Source of the DNA: Glossina fuscipes
Lineage: Eukaryota; Arthropoda; Insecta; Diptera; Glossinidae
NCBI RefSeq assembly: GCF_014805625.2
Contig: NW_023998417.1
Location: forward strand, 1,291,186 to 1,355,185
Direction: 5' to 3'
Length of the DNA stretch: 64,000 nt
Under the pieces are notes generated by a model. It saw nothing but the letters and a program-made list of their open reading frames with translations, was not told the origin of the DNA and did not search any database. Shown one piece after another: positions 1 to 12,870 of the stretch (position 1 is its first letter; each line of letters starts with the position of its first letter). A program made the translations under genes and the position numbers.

Positions 1-871
1 GATTAGTTAAATCATAACACTTCCCGATCGAGCACGCATATCATAGGCTTTGGCCACTGGTCAGTCCTTTTCTTCACACTTCTGTCTGACTAATGCCGTA
101 ATACTCATGTAGTGGGCACACCCTTGGTCATTATTAAAAAAATTCTTTCTTTTTTTTGTTGCTAAATTGCAGTACGATACAGTTCCAAGTTTGTCTATAT
201 GTATATTACAAGATTATTGTTAGTTTTTTTAACGAGTCCGTCGCACAACAAGCAAATCTAGTCATATTCACTTTTCAGCAATACTTCACAATTTTTGATA
301 ATTCCGTAGGATTTCAGATATATTAAAATTATGAAAACGTATTACAAACATTATCATATTAATGGTATATCGGTATTATCTCTTGATAGGTATAAATAAT
401 GTAAATGTATTTAAAACATTTAATCTTTAATCCGATCAGTTGCAAACGTAAACATAAGTCACGTTTGTCTACTTTTGGTTAATAAGCTCATAAAACAAAT
501 AATGATATATCGACCAATTCGTTATGCAAAAATGAATTATTGAATCCATTCGCATTTGTTGTTAATTAACTGTATTGATTCTGACATTGCTAATTTAGTA
601 ATTAATTTTCGTTCAGCCTATGATACAAAAAAAAAAAAAAAGGAAAAATGGAAATAAAAAAAGAAAACAAAATGCCCATTAATTGCTTTTTATTTCTCGT
701 TTATGTTGTTTTTTATGGTGCGACCGTGAATGAAACATGAAACATTTAAAAACGAAAGACAGCGACCTTCTTAAGCAAAATTTTTTTTTTTTTTTTTAAA
801 GCTTTTAATTCGTGAGCGCCTGACACTGAGAGATTTATGAAAAAATTTTCGGTTTTCCATTTTCTGTACCC

Positions 872-914
<43 letters not shown>

Positions 915-1466
915 GATACGTACGTTAAATGGAGTGTCAATGTTGATGCATGCGATTGATTTCAAAGTTGCTTAGTAACTCAGTAGAGAATTTCGGTTAT
1001 CGCCACTCGGCGAGTTCCAACGAGAGACAAATAAATAAAAGAATATTTAGGCAAATTCGGTCAAACTGAATATTAATCTTACGATTATTTCTAAAAAAGT
1101 ACTCTTTGTAAGTAATGCTCAAAGTTATTAACCCCATAATGTCAATTAGTTCCGTCCTTAGCACTGGCAGATTGTAAATCAAAGTTTTCTTACTTCTTTC
1201 CTATTCTCATACTTTGTCCATCCATCCAGTTGAGACTATGATTTCATGTCGATTGTTCTGTGTGGGTGTGTGTTCGTTTGTTTGCCAATTTAGTGTAGTC
1301 TATGTTTTATTAATCATTCGGATGAAGACATGAAAGCAGATCAATTTATTCGAGTTTTCATATCAAGCAAATAGAAGCTTGGTTTATTTACAATGAAAAG
1401 GGGTTGAGGTGCATGGCATGGTTACAAGAGCACTAACCGGTCCCAACCAATTAAAAATTTGAGGTT
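1..1466. other. AT-rich non-coding stretch
   Basis: No gene or recognisable mobile element was seen here. It holds several homopolymer tracts, including a 39-base T run at 873-911 and a shorter one at about 780-797. The Lys-rich or Phe-rich reading frames over these tracts are artefacts of the homopolymers. Confidence 0.6.
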
Positions 1467-1640
1467 ACTATTATTATTATTAATTTCGTTAGAGGAATAC
1501 ATTCGAAGAGTAAGGTTTTAAAGCAGTAGCAACTAAAGCTATCAGCTTTGTTGGAAACTCTACCGCCCATGACATTTGAATCCATGACCATCGAGTTTGC
1601 TAATCGAAATATTTTGCCTACTCGACCGTTTAGGCGGATA
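1467..1640 (-). mobile_element. Candidate tRNA-derived SINE, copy 1
   Basis: Read on the minus strand, the block starts with CCGCCTAAACGGTCGAGTAGG, a tRNA-like 5' end. Its box A-like stretch (GGTCGAGTAGG) lies at 1617-1627. About 45 bases on is a box B-like GGATTCAAATG at 1573-1583, then GGGCGG, which can pair with the initial CCGCC. A unique body follows, ending in an (AAT)n tail at 1468-1481. The same organisation and much of the same sequence recur at 43763-43958, so this is a dispersed family and not a lone tRNA pseudogene. The tRNA part looks most like a serine/leucine-type tRNA (GGCCGAGTGG-like D arm). SINEs of this design are transcribed by RNA polymerase III and moved by a partner LINE. 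The assignment rests on motif reading only. Confidence 0.55.
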
Positions 1641-3977
1641 AAAAAGAAATTGTTTTCTTTCCAAAAGTCTTCTAAAAATTATTTGCATACAAAGTAACCT
1701 ATATATCTGTACACCATCGGTATACATCGTTCCTTAGGTGCTTTAGAAGGCAAATCGAAAGCACTTGCGCTTCATATAATTCTTTAATATATGGTGTTAT
1801 TTTTGACAACCGGAAATAGGTAGGAAGCAACTCACGGAGATCTGAATTGCAGAGGATACACGTGAAAATTTTACGATCTCTATCCATCAATCCATAACTT
1901 CCATCCTTAACTTATGATAAATAGAGAGCAAGGTGTTTTCCTCTATTTGCATTTGGCAATTATTTCTTTCTACTTATATAAGGATGACCAAATATTTTAA
2001 CAATAAGAGCTGGAGAAAAACCTGCAATGAAATAATTGCCACCGATATTCAAGTATGACATCTTAAAGTTGCTTAGGATCAAAAAAAAAAAAAAAAAATG
2101 ATTATTGCAATCATTTGAAGAATATTTCTTTATGTCAACTTTATCGCAACCAAACTCCTAAAAACTCAAGCATTAATGCAATAAAAGGAAAGTAATTCAA
2201 TAAAAATCTCATCGGGGAAATCTTCATTAATCATAAAATATTTGACTACGCATTCATCTACTTAATAATGTTACATCTATTCTATAGTAGTAGTATGATC
2301 AATTCTTCATAGATTTACTGGCATATAAATCATGGGTTTTGATAGTTACCCATCATGTACTCGCTTTGTATGATTTTGAATCATCAGTTCATGCTTGACT
2401 GTAACGAATGGTTTGGCAAACATCATGTTTTGTTTTTTGTGGTTTTTGCAATTAGCAATCTGTTTATATTCCTCCATCCCGCAACGTTCAGCAGGGCTCA
2501 CCTTCCAGTTGAACGACAATTAAAATATATATACATTTACAAACACCTGTACATGTTCGATGATCAAAAAACATGAAAAGGTTACGATATTTTTATTATA
2601 TACAATTCTAAGCGTTACTAGATCCAAAATCCAGATTTTCTTCTAGGGATTCAACGAATCAACAACGGATAATTCGCCGCGTAATAGAAGAAAAGGCTCA
2701 GTGTGAATACATACGAAGCACAGTGAACAAGTCTTAATAAAAGCAGCGATTAGTTGACGTCTTTGTTTTCTTTGTTAATTTATTGATGAAGACTTTCGTA
2801 GTTCGGTTCAATTAAAAAAAAAAAAAAAAAAAAAAAACAACACAATGTTGAAAATCCTAAAATTGATAAAGACTCTCTTGATTTAGAGCAGTTATAGTCC
2901 TATATAGTCTAAATTATAAAACTAGTTAGTATGCTTCCTCCCTGTTGAAAAATAACTCAAAACTTGATCATTCATATCAATTAGTTAGAGATAATGCTGT
3001 GGGGCGAGTAATAATTTCATTTTAATGATTTTGTATTTATTCTACTGCTAAGGTATGATACGTGTTATGTAATTGTTTCATTATTTTGCGAATCCAAGAG
3101 GAATGAAAAAATTTCCATTCCCTCTAACAGGGAATAGGTTTTTAATAAATTTAGATAATGATGATGATATATAAACTGAGATGATCTTCTACTCAATTCA
3201 ATGATTTTTTTTTTTTTTTTTTATTATTAACAGCAACGTAAATTATGAGAATAATCATTAAAATCTAATGGAATTTCTTAATGAATACAAGACAAGTAAA
3301 CTGTTATTATCATGCGGCATTAAAATCGTGATGACTACAAGAGAAGGAAGGGAATAAAATATTTATTAGTTTCTCACCTTATCAAATGATACTTTTCTCC
3401 CATTCTCCATCTTCTTCTTCTTCTTATTCATGGTTATAACAATAAATGTAAATATACACAACAGTCATATACAACAAAATCACAATAAAGTTAACTATTT
3501 CTGCGTCTTCTGATTAACTTTTAGCATCCCATAGCATATTTGCTGCAGCAATAAACCTTTGATGTCCATTACTTTAAAGAAAATTATTTACATTTTGAGT
3601 AATCGTAGACTGAGAGGATTTTTATAAATGCGTGGCATTAAATCCCTTAGTGATGGCAACAAGTTATCGAAAGTTTGATCAGATGTTCGTTTTCCACCAA
3701 CCAAATCTTATTAAGATTTTTGACTTTTAAATATCTCAGTGCGGAGAAAACAAGAGGCGGCTGGCGTACACGTGGATAAATCAAAAGTCCCACGCTGATC
3801 ACATAACTATTTTATAAAGTTTATGTTGTTTTCTTTCTTCCGTTCCGCGTTTAAGCGAACGAAATAAAAAATTGTTTTAGTAGCGAGAATAAAATTAAGG
3901 AAAGAATAACTACAACGGCCGTAAAACTATTTATTACTCTTTCTTGCAGCAAGCGTTAAAAGTCAAATAGTGCTTCC

Positions 3978-3982
3978 TTATA

Positions 3983-4013
<31 letters not shown>

Positions 4014-4014
4014 G
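3978..4014. repeat. (TA)n microsatellite
   Basis: An almost pure TA dinucleotide array, interrupted by one C. It drives spurious Tyr/Ile-rich reading frames on the minus strand. Confidence 0.9.
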
Positions 4015-5949
4015 CATATAAAAAAGCAATATAAACACGTATACAAATGCATATCCGCAGAGAGAAGAAGCATTTTTATATAACAAATAAAAAAATAGTG
4101 ATCTATTTTCCTGTCGGATGTATACGAACAAATGGATATGATTTTTATTGAAATAATAAACGCAGGGATCTGATTACTTTTGTACGATATTATACTATAT
4201 AGCAGGATGATTGGCAAGAAATTAATCCAAGTTTTCCATGAAAAAAGAAAAAAATGATTATATTTCGACAACTTCTTCAATAGCTTGAGCTGGCTGCATT
4301 TTCTTTTGTCTTAGGTCAATTAAAGCCATTTTGATCCGGATGGGCGCTTCAATCATTTGTGGAGGGCGAAACTCCCGGAAACAATAATCCTTGCATATTT
4401 TTAGGCAGGAACCTCGACACAAAATCAAGTTTCAATTTAACTTATGCAGTTTCTTCCAAGAAGTTCTCTCATATAACCGCCTTGGGATTACTTTCAGCTT
4501 ATGCTGAAGTTCTCTTTAACAAAATTTTCGTATGATTATCATAAGCTTTTCTTTAGCTAAGTTTATCAATTTTTGCTACACGTCTCGAACATATTCTTAA
4601 GTAAAAAAACCTGAGAACGGAATTTTGTCAATTAGTCCAAGCTCCCGTTGCTTCTTTACAAATCTGTATAATAACTTCCCTTACTAGAAGACTATTCCCT
4701 GGATAGAAGACTATTATTATTGTTAGCTAATTCGAGCGTGAGCAGCGTCGCTTTTTTTGCTAAGCAAGGAATCGTTAAAACGTCAATCCTCGAGCCTTTT
4801 CCGAAAGGTAAGACCTTTGAAAAGCAATTTTGTCAATAAAATTATCTGATGATTATCATCAGACGCTTTCTTGCCCTGCTCTCAGTCTCTCTCAGAAGTG
4901 TCCCTTTTACCGAGAGACATTTAATGCCGATAAGCCAAGCACTCTTTAATGAATGCATATGAAATGATTATTTCATCAAATATCGTTGATTGATCAAAGT
5001 TGTAGCATCGTCTGAAACCAATTTTCTTACATGGATTTTGCTAAGCTATCACCAGCTTAATTTGTTCGCCTTCTTATCCTTTTTAAGAAAGTGACAAAAG
5101 TAAAACATGCCGAAAATATTCATTCATTTTCTCTCATATTTCATATAAAAAAAAACCGACGCTAAGAAACAAAAATTGTGAAATAAATCGCGAACAACTT
5201 GCTGTTAAGTTATGTCCTTATGACGTGATTGATATCAAATGGGAAAAATTAAATGTCATAAGTAAACAAAATAGGAGACCTTCAAAAAATATTACACATG
5301 CCTTTTATGTATAAGAGCTCGCTCAGCAGATTTTTTGCTGCCAATAGGCAAAAGAATTATTATAATGAAAATCTTCTTCAATTTGTTTGCATACCACGAA
5401 TTTTGACAGTGATGTATGTATGTAGTTACAGATATTATGAGTTCGGTCAAAACTATCAAATGCTATGTATCGAAACCATATGCATGTATGTAGTATGTTT
5501 AACTAATAAATTATTAAGCATTCATTAAAATACAGCAATAACTCTTAAAGAAATCACTAAAGCCAGTTACGAACGTAATGAGTTACAATAGGAATCATAA
5601 GCTGAGTATTTTATGTTAACAACCACTTTATCTACATCTATCTGAATTTATATGCCTGAATATAAACCTGTAAATATATATTATGTATTGCACGCGTGTA
5701 TACATATATACATATACCCTTATATGGCATTTGCATAAGTAATGTTATTTAGTCGGATATGTTTAAAATTTAAAATACATCTGCGAAGACTGACAGAACG
5801 ATTAATTTATGAAAAGTCGCTCTATATATATATTTGTATATATGTATATAGCGAGAGAGAAATACATATTCGCGTACCGGAAGTTGAAGAAGTCTAGTTT
5901 TGCACAATCTCTCTCTTTCTCTCGATGAAATTGTGAATAATAAATATAT

Positions 5950-5951
<2 letters not shown>

Positions 5952-5992
<41 letters not shown>
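5952..5992. repeat. (TA)n microsatellite
   Basis: A pure run of about 20 TA units. Shorter TA arrays lie nearby at 6,101-6,118 and around 6,710-6,760. Confidence 0.9.
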
Positions 5993-5996
<4 letters not shown>

Positions 5997-7325
5997 TTTT
6001 CTTTTTACTTTTTTACGTTAGAAACTTTTCCACAAATGACGTTAAAATTTTCATAAAACGGAATATTATGCAAAATTTAGTGAACAAAATACATTGACAC
6101 ATATATATATATATATATACACATGAATAAGTTCATCCATTTATATATATGTATGTATTTAAAGAAGTAAGAGAAGTGTAGAACAGTAAAACTTAAGAAT
6201 AAACTGCTTGTTGGTTAAAGTGTTATATACACATAGCGTATATGGGAGTTTCTTTTCCTTTTTTTTTATTTTTTTTATTTTTTTTTATTTTTTGCTTTCT
6301 TTAGGGTGTTTGCATAGCACTACACCGAGAAGAAAATATTAAAATAGGCAAAATGAAAAGAAGAATAACACGGGATTTTAGTATCTTTTTTTTTTTTGTT
6401 CTTTTCCACTTTATATTCATTGAATTTATTTATGTTTTTTTTTTTTTTTTTTTTAAACACATGTAGAGTAGAGCGAAAATTATGTATGTATATAGAATTC
6501 ATGTACTACTAGTCGAGACTTAACACATATAACGTTGCCTCTGAAGCCAAAACAAGTAGCTATTGTTGTTGATGTTGTTGTATTTTCTTCTTTTTTTTTT
6601 TTTTTTTTTAAAAAAATATTTGTATAAAAAAATCTGAACTTATACATATGCATCAACTACTTTTGTAAGAATATATATTTACAGTCAGATGGATATAAAC
6701 ATGGATGCATGTATATATATAATATATGTACATATATATGTATATGTATATACATATGTATAAATTGCAGATATATTCACTCTCTCTCTATTGCTTTGTT
6801 GTGTTGGGTGACTTAAAGTCAACTAAATACCTTTTCATATGCATATGAGTATAAACTACTTGTTGTGAATGAAACCAGAAGAAGAAGAAAAAGATTATGT
6901 GAACGGAAAAAATGGTGAAAATAAAATATAAAGTAAAAATGTAAAAAAAAAAAAAAAAATACACAAACAAGTGTTCAAGTGCATAAGTGTATATATACCA
7001 TATAAATATGTAGATGTATAACGTATTCATGCATTCATATACACAGCTATTTGTACATTTATGATTTTTATACACGTTTGAAGAGATCTTATGTACACAA
7101 CTAAATACACAGGTTGCTTAAGTATATCTTGAACGATCTGCTCTACACAATTTGCAAGTATCTGTAAACAGTAAAAAAAAGAACTACAACCCTTTTCTAA
7201 CACATCTAAGGTGAACAAAACTACAAAGCAAACAATATATGAATTGAAGAATTGTTTCCTTAAAGAACATTTAATTTAAATTTTTTTTTGCTACCCTTTT
7301 TTTTATATATAGATATATGTAGATG

Positions 7326-7650
7326 TAAGGGTTGATTGAAAAGTTTCGCTCCGAAGTAGGAAATAAAATTTTTTCTTTCAATTTTATTCGTTAATATAGT
7401 TGCCTTCAAGAAAGTTACCTAAGGCAGTCTAATGTTTCCGCGTACCTATTTTGTAGAACAGTTAGTCGAGATCTTCAAAATGCGATTGAATTCAAAACTT
7501 TTTTTCCTTGAACATCCTTTTGATATTTATCAACAAATAATAGTCGCTGGAAGATAGATCTAGAAAATATGATGGGCAAGGCACCAAATCGAAATATGAT
7601 TTATGTAATTTTGCCATCGACTTGTGAACCGGTGTTTTTTTTTGCACTGT
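7326..7650 (-). pseudogene. Mariner transposase C-terminal relic with 3' end
   Basis: On the minus strand, 7,650 to 7,384 translates to a decayed DD34D mariner transposase C terminus. It has a PVHKSMAKLHK stretch (normally just after the second catalytic Asp), then SSSDYYLL at the site of the family's SPDLAPSDYHLF. The third catalytic Asp is therefore kept, but the Pro-rich lead-in is degraded. An IKRMF-KEKKF segment, the family-typical C-terminal LEGNYINE and a stop follow. Two in-frame stops break the reading frame. The downstream 55 bases end in GCGAAACTTTTCAATCAACCC at 7,328-7,348, which resembles a mariner 3' terminal inverted repeat. Only about the last 90 of about 345 residues remain. 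No matching 5' terminal repeat was seen at higher coordinates, so the copy is 5'-truncated and dead. Confidence 0.75.
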
Positions 7651-10600
7651 AAGCAAAAGGCTTCATCTAAGACGGAAGTATGATTTTAATGTTCCATCAT
7701 GCAGTTTATTTGGACTAAAGAAATAAGTTGTAGGACAAAAGTAAAGGCATGGGCTAGATGGTTAATTTAGTTAAATAATTTCTTTAGATTTTTTCTATCA
7801 TTACACCAACTTTTCCTCGAAATTGCCTTGTTTACATTTTATGCAGGATGCCGGTATGTGTCCTCCCCACCCTTTAAGGCATTCATTTACATAAAAAGTA
7901 TAACATTAGATGACATTACGTTATCATTTTGTCATGTTTGTCCATACGTCCATTGGTATGTATCTGCTTTTCTTGTGAAGGTTTGTTAAACGAAAATTCG
8001 AAAATTCGCACCTAGAGGCCATGTGTATTCTTAATTAACAATTGGATAACACAACGATAATCTTGGCCACAGTGACTGGCCAAAAAGTGCGATTATACAT
8101 CAGAGAAACTTGAAAATATCCTGAAAATTATTCTTCATAAGCGAAGGTTTATCCGATATTAAACATAATCAAGGTAGGCTCTTTTTCATGGATGTAAGAA
8201 AATTGTTTTCTCAATGAGTAACACTTGACCTGACAGTGGGAAAAAAAAAGCTTTAATGTGTTACCGTTTCGATGTACTGGGAAAATCACATTTCTCCCCT
8301 ACCCATCGCGTTCTCTAGATCTTTGTCAAGTCTTAAAAATGAAAGCTTCGTGCAAAAGGATGCAAATATTGTTGCAATTGTGGCACATTTTCAAAAGTGT
8401 TGAAAAATCAATTTCGAAAAAAAAGTATTGAATTATTAGAGGAATTATTAGAGGTTGCACTCTGAAATAAAGTCAAACTTTGCACCAAAAAGGGAAAAAA
8501 TAAATAAATAAATGGAAGATTTTCTTGTCACTTGTTCCCGGAATTATTGAATGATTGATTGATGCCTTGCAATTATAGGTTTTTTTTTTTTTTTAATTAT
8601 GTGATTAAAAAATCGTCTTTTTTTTTTGGAAACTATATTCAGTTTTAGCTCCTTTTGCTTTATTTTCTTTTCATGTGTCAGAGTTGAGTAAACTTTACTG
8701 AGCTGCAATCACGAACTTTTCAATTATATCATACTATACTTTTGCTTTTTTCTCATACCATAGTAATGGCTACGTTGACAAAGTGTTTTTTTTGCTTTCC
8801 GCAATAATTTTGCAAATTCAGCAAAAATTTTTTTTCAAAACTATTTTAAAAAAAATTTATATTTTTCCAAGGTCTCCTGGAAGACTTTTGTTCATAATTG
8901 TATTTATTTTGTATTTTTTCTTTTTTTTTTTTTTGCTAATCACCTTTGAGTCTTATGCTACTATCATGTAGATATGTGTTTAAAAGTACAGTCAAAAATA
9001 AAATAAACCTTAAAATTATTACAAATCGAATTGTTTTTGTTTTGCGGCTACTTTTCACAGTAGCGTTCGATATGTTTAATAAAATTAATCGTAAGGAAGT
9101 GTAGCATACAAAGAGATTATGAGAAATGACTGCAACCAGTAAGCAATAACTCGATGTAATTCAAAGGAGTTTAATACTTTGCTTTTCTGAAGTATCGACC
9201 TGTTTAAGGGAACTAATTACAAGAAGCGATGAAAGGCTACAAAATAAATGAACAGCAAAGGTAATAATAATGAAAGCAAGAATTAATATAAAATATTATT
9301 AACGATTGTAGTTGAAAAAAAGGCGAACCACTTCATGTTCTATGGACAAATGTAAGCGGGACAATTGCTTAAGCATAATGTGTTGAAGAGTAGGAGTAGT
9401 AACCCTACTCCGAATTAACATTCAATTTAGAAGCAGAATTATAAATACGGACGCGTAAAGTAAAGCTAATTGTGTGAGAATAAGCCGAAGGTACCGTTTA
9501 TTCACAATCATTACCTAAGAGATAAGAAGAAGAGCAAACATCTTTTACCAAAAGTTATTTAAAATATGGGCAATGACTAGAAGGCTGACTGATACCCAGT
9601 AAGGTCTGTATTCAATTGACCAAAATTATAATGTAGACTGAGATGAAAGTTTATCGGATATGCTTTGAATGATTGGAAAATAAAAATGTATTGGAATAAA
9701 AAAATTTATTAAATTAAACGAATGACAGCCGACGACAATCCAAGTGAAGATATCATGTTAAGATCCCTAAGAAGGATTAGAGTTAAAAATATAGGTGAAA
9801 AGCCATCTGCACCATTAACAGATGACTGTTGAAGACACGTTCGAAAAATAAAGTTCCGTTGCAGTCCGAAAGTAAAATTGCAAACATGGATAAAATAATC
9901 TAAATGATTGAGTTTTAGTGGAAGCACTGTTGTTTAGTAGCACAGTGCAAGCGTATCTTTCAAAGCTTGTGATACAATCTTAAATAGTTTTTCCATTTTA
10001 CATATAAAAACGGTAAAGGTCACTACATACATAATTCAAATAATTTAATTCACGCTTTAAAAAAAAAAAAAAAACAAAAAACAAAAAAAAAAAAGCATTT
10101 ATGTAATAAGACATTTTCAATTAATGCGCAAACTTTAAGATCATTTAATTTTCCATCACGCTGTTGCTTTACTTAAGTCATGTACAAGTTTTATCCATTT
10201 ATTTATGTAAAAATATCAACAGCAGCTGCGTTAAATCGCAAGCATTGAAGATGTTATGCTTAGTGAAATTGTGTCATAAGAAAAACGTCATTGTAAGCAT
10301 TACAGATATACGGATATACAGATGTGCGGTAACTACATACCATATACACATGTGTGTAATCTCACTTTCTTTAGAAATGTATTCATACAGGGACACATGC
10401 AAATATTTATATTAAATGAAATACGGATGCGGATGTAACAAATTTAAACATACATACATATATCATAATCGTCATTATTACAGCCACAAATGCAGCAAGT
10501 CACAAATCTTTTTCATGCACACAAACAAACATATCTATGTTCGAAATGATTTTGCTTTAGAAAATGCGCTGCCAACAGGATTGCTTTGCTTAGTTTTGTA

Positions 10601-11624
10601 TGCGCATACAACTCGTATGTGTTTAGCTGCAAATACACACACACAGACACACACACATACACATATATACATTTACGTATACAAACGTATATACAGATAT
10701 GTAGAAAAACTAGTTTCCCTTCATTGAAATGAAAGCATGCATGATGTGATGTATTCAAAAGCGTGTTGATGCAATTGTATACATATACACTTAGGCCGCA
10801 TATTGTGTACATATTCATGTATATTGAAAAGGGGTCTAAAAAATATTGAGCTTAATAAAACATTTGTTGATCGCAAATATCTGATTATGTAAATATAATT
10901 TTAATTATAATTAAATATTTTTAATTTCATAAAGGATCAACATTTTTTAGATCATCTATGTATATGTGTGTATGTGTGTATGTCCATCATATACAGAACG
11001 GGAAAAAGAAATGTTTTATATTATTTTGTTCGAATATTTCATATGCCAAAAATGCAATGCACATACTTAAGCATCTATACATCGACGCATACGTATTTTT
11101 ATTTAATGCTATGCTTGTTTGTATATATGGGATGATATATAAAATCCTGTTTCCTTGCAAATATTTACATTTAAGCTGAAATTTAATGACAAAACTACAT
11201 CACATGACAACATCACGTTACTCTTTTCGACAATCATCATTTCTATGCACGCTATAAGCGTGTGCATGTTTGTATGGTTGTGCGTGCGTGTATGTGTGTG
11301 TGTGTGTGTTTTTTTTCTCTCTCTCCCTGTTTACATTTATGTGTGCCAATGTGTGTGTCCATTATAACAATGATAACATTTGGAAGTCTCTACCAACTGC
11401 AGTAGTAAAGGATTAAATAATAAAAAAAAAAAAATTTTTATTTTTCTGTCTGTCGTGGTGTCTAGATAAATGTATATATATATCTCTCTCTCCCTATGCA
11501 TATAATACTTATGTTGCGTGCCTGTCTAAAAAAGAAAAAAGGAAAGCATTCTACGCATTGTCACACATACTGCTAGTACATATAATTATATATATATATG
11601 TATATACAACAATTGTATATACAA

Positions 11625-11656
<32 letters not shown>

Positions 11657-12160
11657 CGAAGTAGAACGACGTTTATATGAATTCCACTTGAAGCCATTCG
11701 CATAGGTACGAATGTAATAACATTTTGCATGAGTTCACAGATAACTGAACATGTTTATGTTTAATTTTACTTGGATTAGAAGAAATTCAACATCTACGCA
11801 ATTTTTTGGAATTTTCAAATATCATATCATGGAAATTGATAAACATTTCATATTTATATACACTTGTATGTTGGCATATGCAAAGGATTTTTGGGTTAAA
11901 TGTGTTTGACGTTATCATAGAAGACTTCAATTTTAGGTCGCCAATTATGAAATTTAGTTAACGGACCTAGGAGAACCACTCTGATCGTCCTAATTTCCTT
12001 GGTACCTTTTTTTATTTGCAAATTGTAAGTAGACTCTTATAAAACATCTCTTACCATAGTTGTAAATAGTGAGAGACGACTAGGAGGCCTTACTGCCCAA
12101 TATAATGCGTAGGCAATTAAATAACATTTTAATATATTGTCAAATTAATAAAGGGAAAAA
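7651..12160. other. Non-coding stretch with microsatellites
   Basis: No gene or recognisable element was seen. It contains poly-T and poly-A tracts (8,581-8,594 and 10,060-10,094), a TG-rich stretch at 11,285-11,310, and TA arrays at 11,589-11,606 and 11,629-11,655. The reading frames here are short, rich in Tyr/Cys/His from TG/TA repeats, and show no family features. Confidence 0.55.
11629..11655. repeat. (TA)n microsatellite
   Basis: A pure TA array of about 13 units, preceded by further TA-rich sequence from 11,580. Confidence 0.9.
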
Positions 12161-12163
12161 TTA

Positions 12164-12240
12164 ACAAGTAGGAAGATTATATTCGGTCGTCACGGAATGT
12201 TTTATACCCATCACTGCTATCGGTATATATAGATAAAAAA
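12164..12240 (+). repeat. Dispersed repeat head (TTCGG...CGGAA...TATACCC type)
   Basis: The sequence ACAAGTAGGAAGATTATATT leads into CGGTCGTCACGGAATGTTTTATACCCATCACT. The same architecture occurs at 19,210-19,260 (TTCGGC...GCCGAA then CATACCC) and, reversed, at 25,265-25,315 and 33,465-33,500. It consists of an AAGTA leader, a short inverted repeat around TTCGG/CCGAA, then TATACCC. It abuts the broken 3' end of a mariner relic. I know motifs of this style as abundant in fly genomes but cannot name the family. Confidence 0.5.
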
Positions 12241-12870
12241 ATAAAAGAACTAAATTTTCATGCTCTATAACATGGAGCAGGCGCGGCTGATCTTTTCTAT
12301 TTTCAAAATAAAACTTGTTGCGTAAGCCTTCCAGTCGTGTTCTTTGAGAAGCTTTAGTCACTTCCGAACTCTGTTGCAAATTTGTAGGCGACATCTTCAT
12401 TGTCACTAACGAGAAAATGTTTACAACAAATACTATACGGCACTGCAGCACTTTTCGTTCTTTTTTTATTTTTGTACTCAATCGACCCAATAAAGTCATG
12501 TAATAATATTCGTTATAAATCCTTTGTCGTCTTCCATGAGAATCGATCAACGAAACACCAGGCGCATCGTAATATACGGATGATGTAACCAGCCAGAGTA
12601 CCCACCGGCTGGCTTGCGAGTTTTTAGTCGCGCCTACTCTCAACTGAACTGATAATGTTTTTGATTCAAGTGTGCAAGAGGAGATCCATATTTCATCCAT
12701 TGCCAGGAAATTGCATCGCTTTTTATCTCGCTTGCACATCTCCAAGCAATACTATGAATCGTCCATCCGTTACTATTTTTGGTCCGGTGTTAGCAAATGA
12801 GTCAATTGCTTCAAGAGAAAACTTTCTCACGGTCAAATGTTCAGTATACTGTCTTCTATAATTTTCAAGT
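12240..12870 (-). pseudogene. Mariner transposase central-region relic
   Basis: The minus-strand translation, with frameshifts, follows the central part of a mariner transposase. The order is an EHLTVRK stretch (end of the HTH region), THLLTPDQK (family WVPHLLTPDQK), then two stops. RMDDS, stop, CLEMCKRDKKR and AMDEIWISS follow; this is the DETWIHH motif with the first catalytic Asp kept and T changed to I. LESK, YYDAPGVSLID (family VFWDAHGIIFIDY), NEYYYMTLLGRL and KIKKERK come next. The second and third Asp motifs are not recognisable, so the copy is broken beyond about 12,400. The longest open frame here (194 codons, 12,161-12,745) is this relic plus flanking repeat and not a gene. It looks closer to the mellifera/mauritiana-type mariners than the relic at 30,240, but I cannot fix the subfamily. 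Confidence 0.75.

Larger units (their letters stand above)
1641..7325. other. Non-coding AT-rich stretch with simple repeats
   Basis: No gene was recognised. The stretch holds poly-A/T tracts (for example 2,080-2,098, 2,814-2,837, 3,205-3,222 and several at 6,260-6,620) and (TA)n arrays listed separately. A short perfect palindrome lies at 4,845-4,863. The segment 4,290-5,100 has somewhat more complex sequence, but I could not match it to any family on either strand. Confidence 0.55.

Noticed and set aside
9709..9927. 72-codon minus-strand frame with natural-looking composition
   Set aside because: No recognisable motif, splice site or neighbouring exon supports it.
12161..12745. Longest open frame in the window (194 codons, minus)
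   Set aside because: It is a decayed mariner segment read through into a dispersed repeat. Catalytic motifs are partly lost and the matching frame changes upstream.
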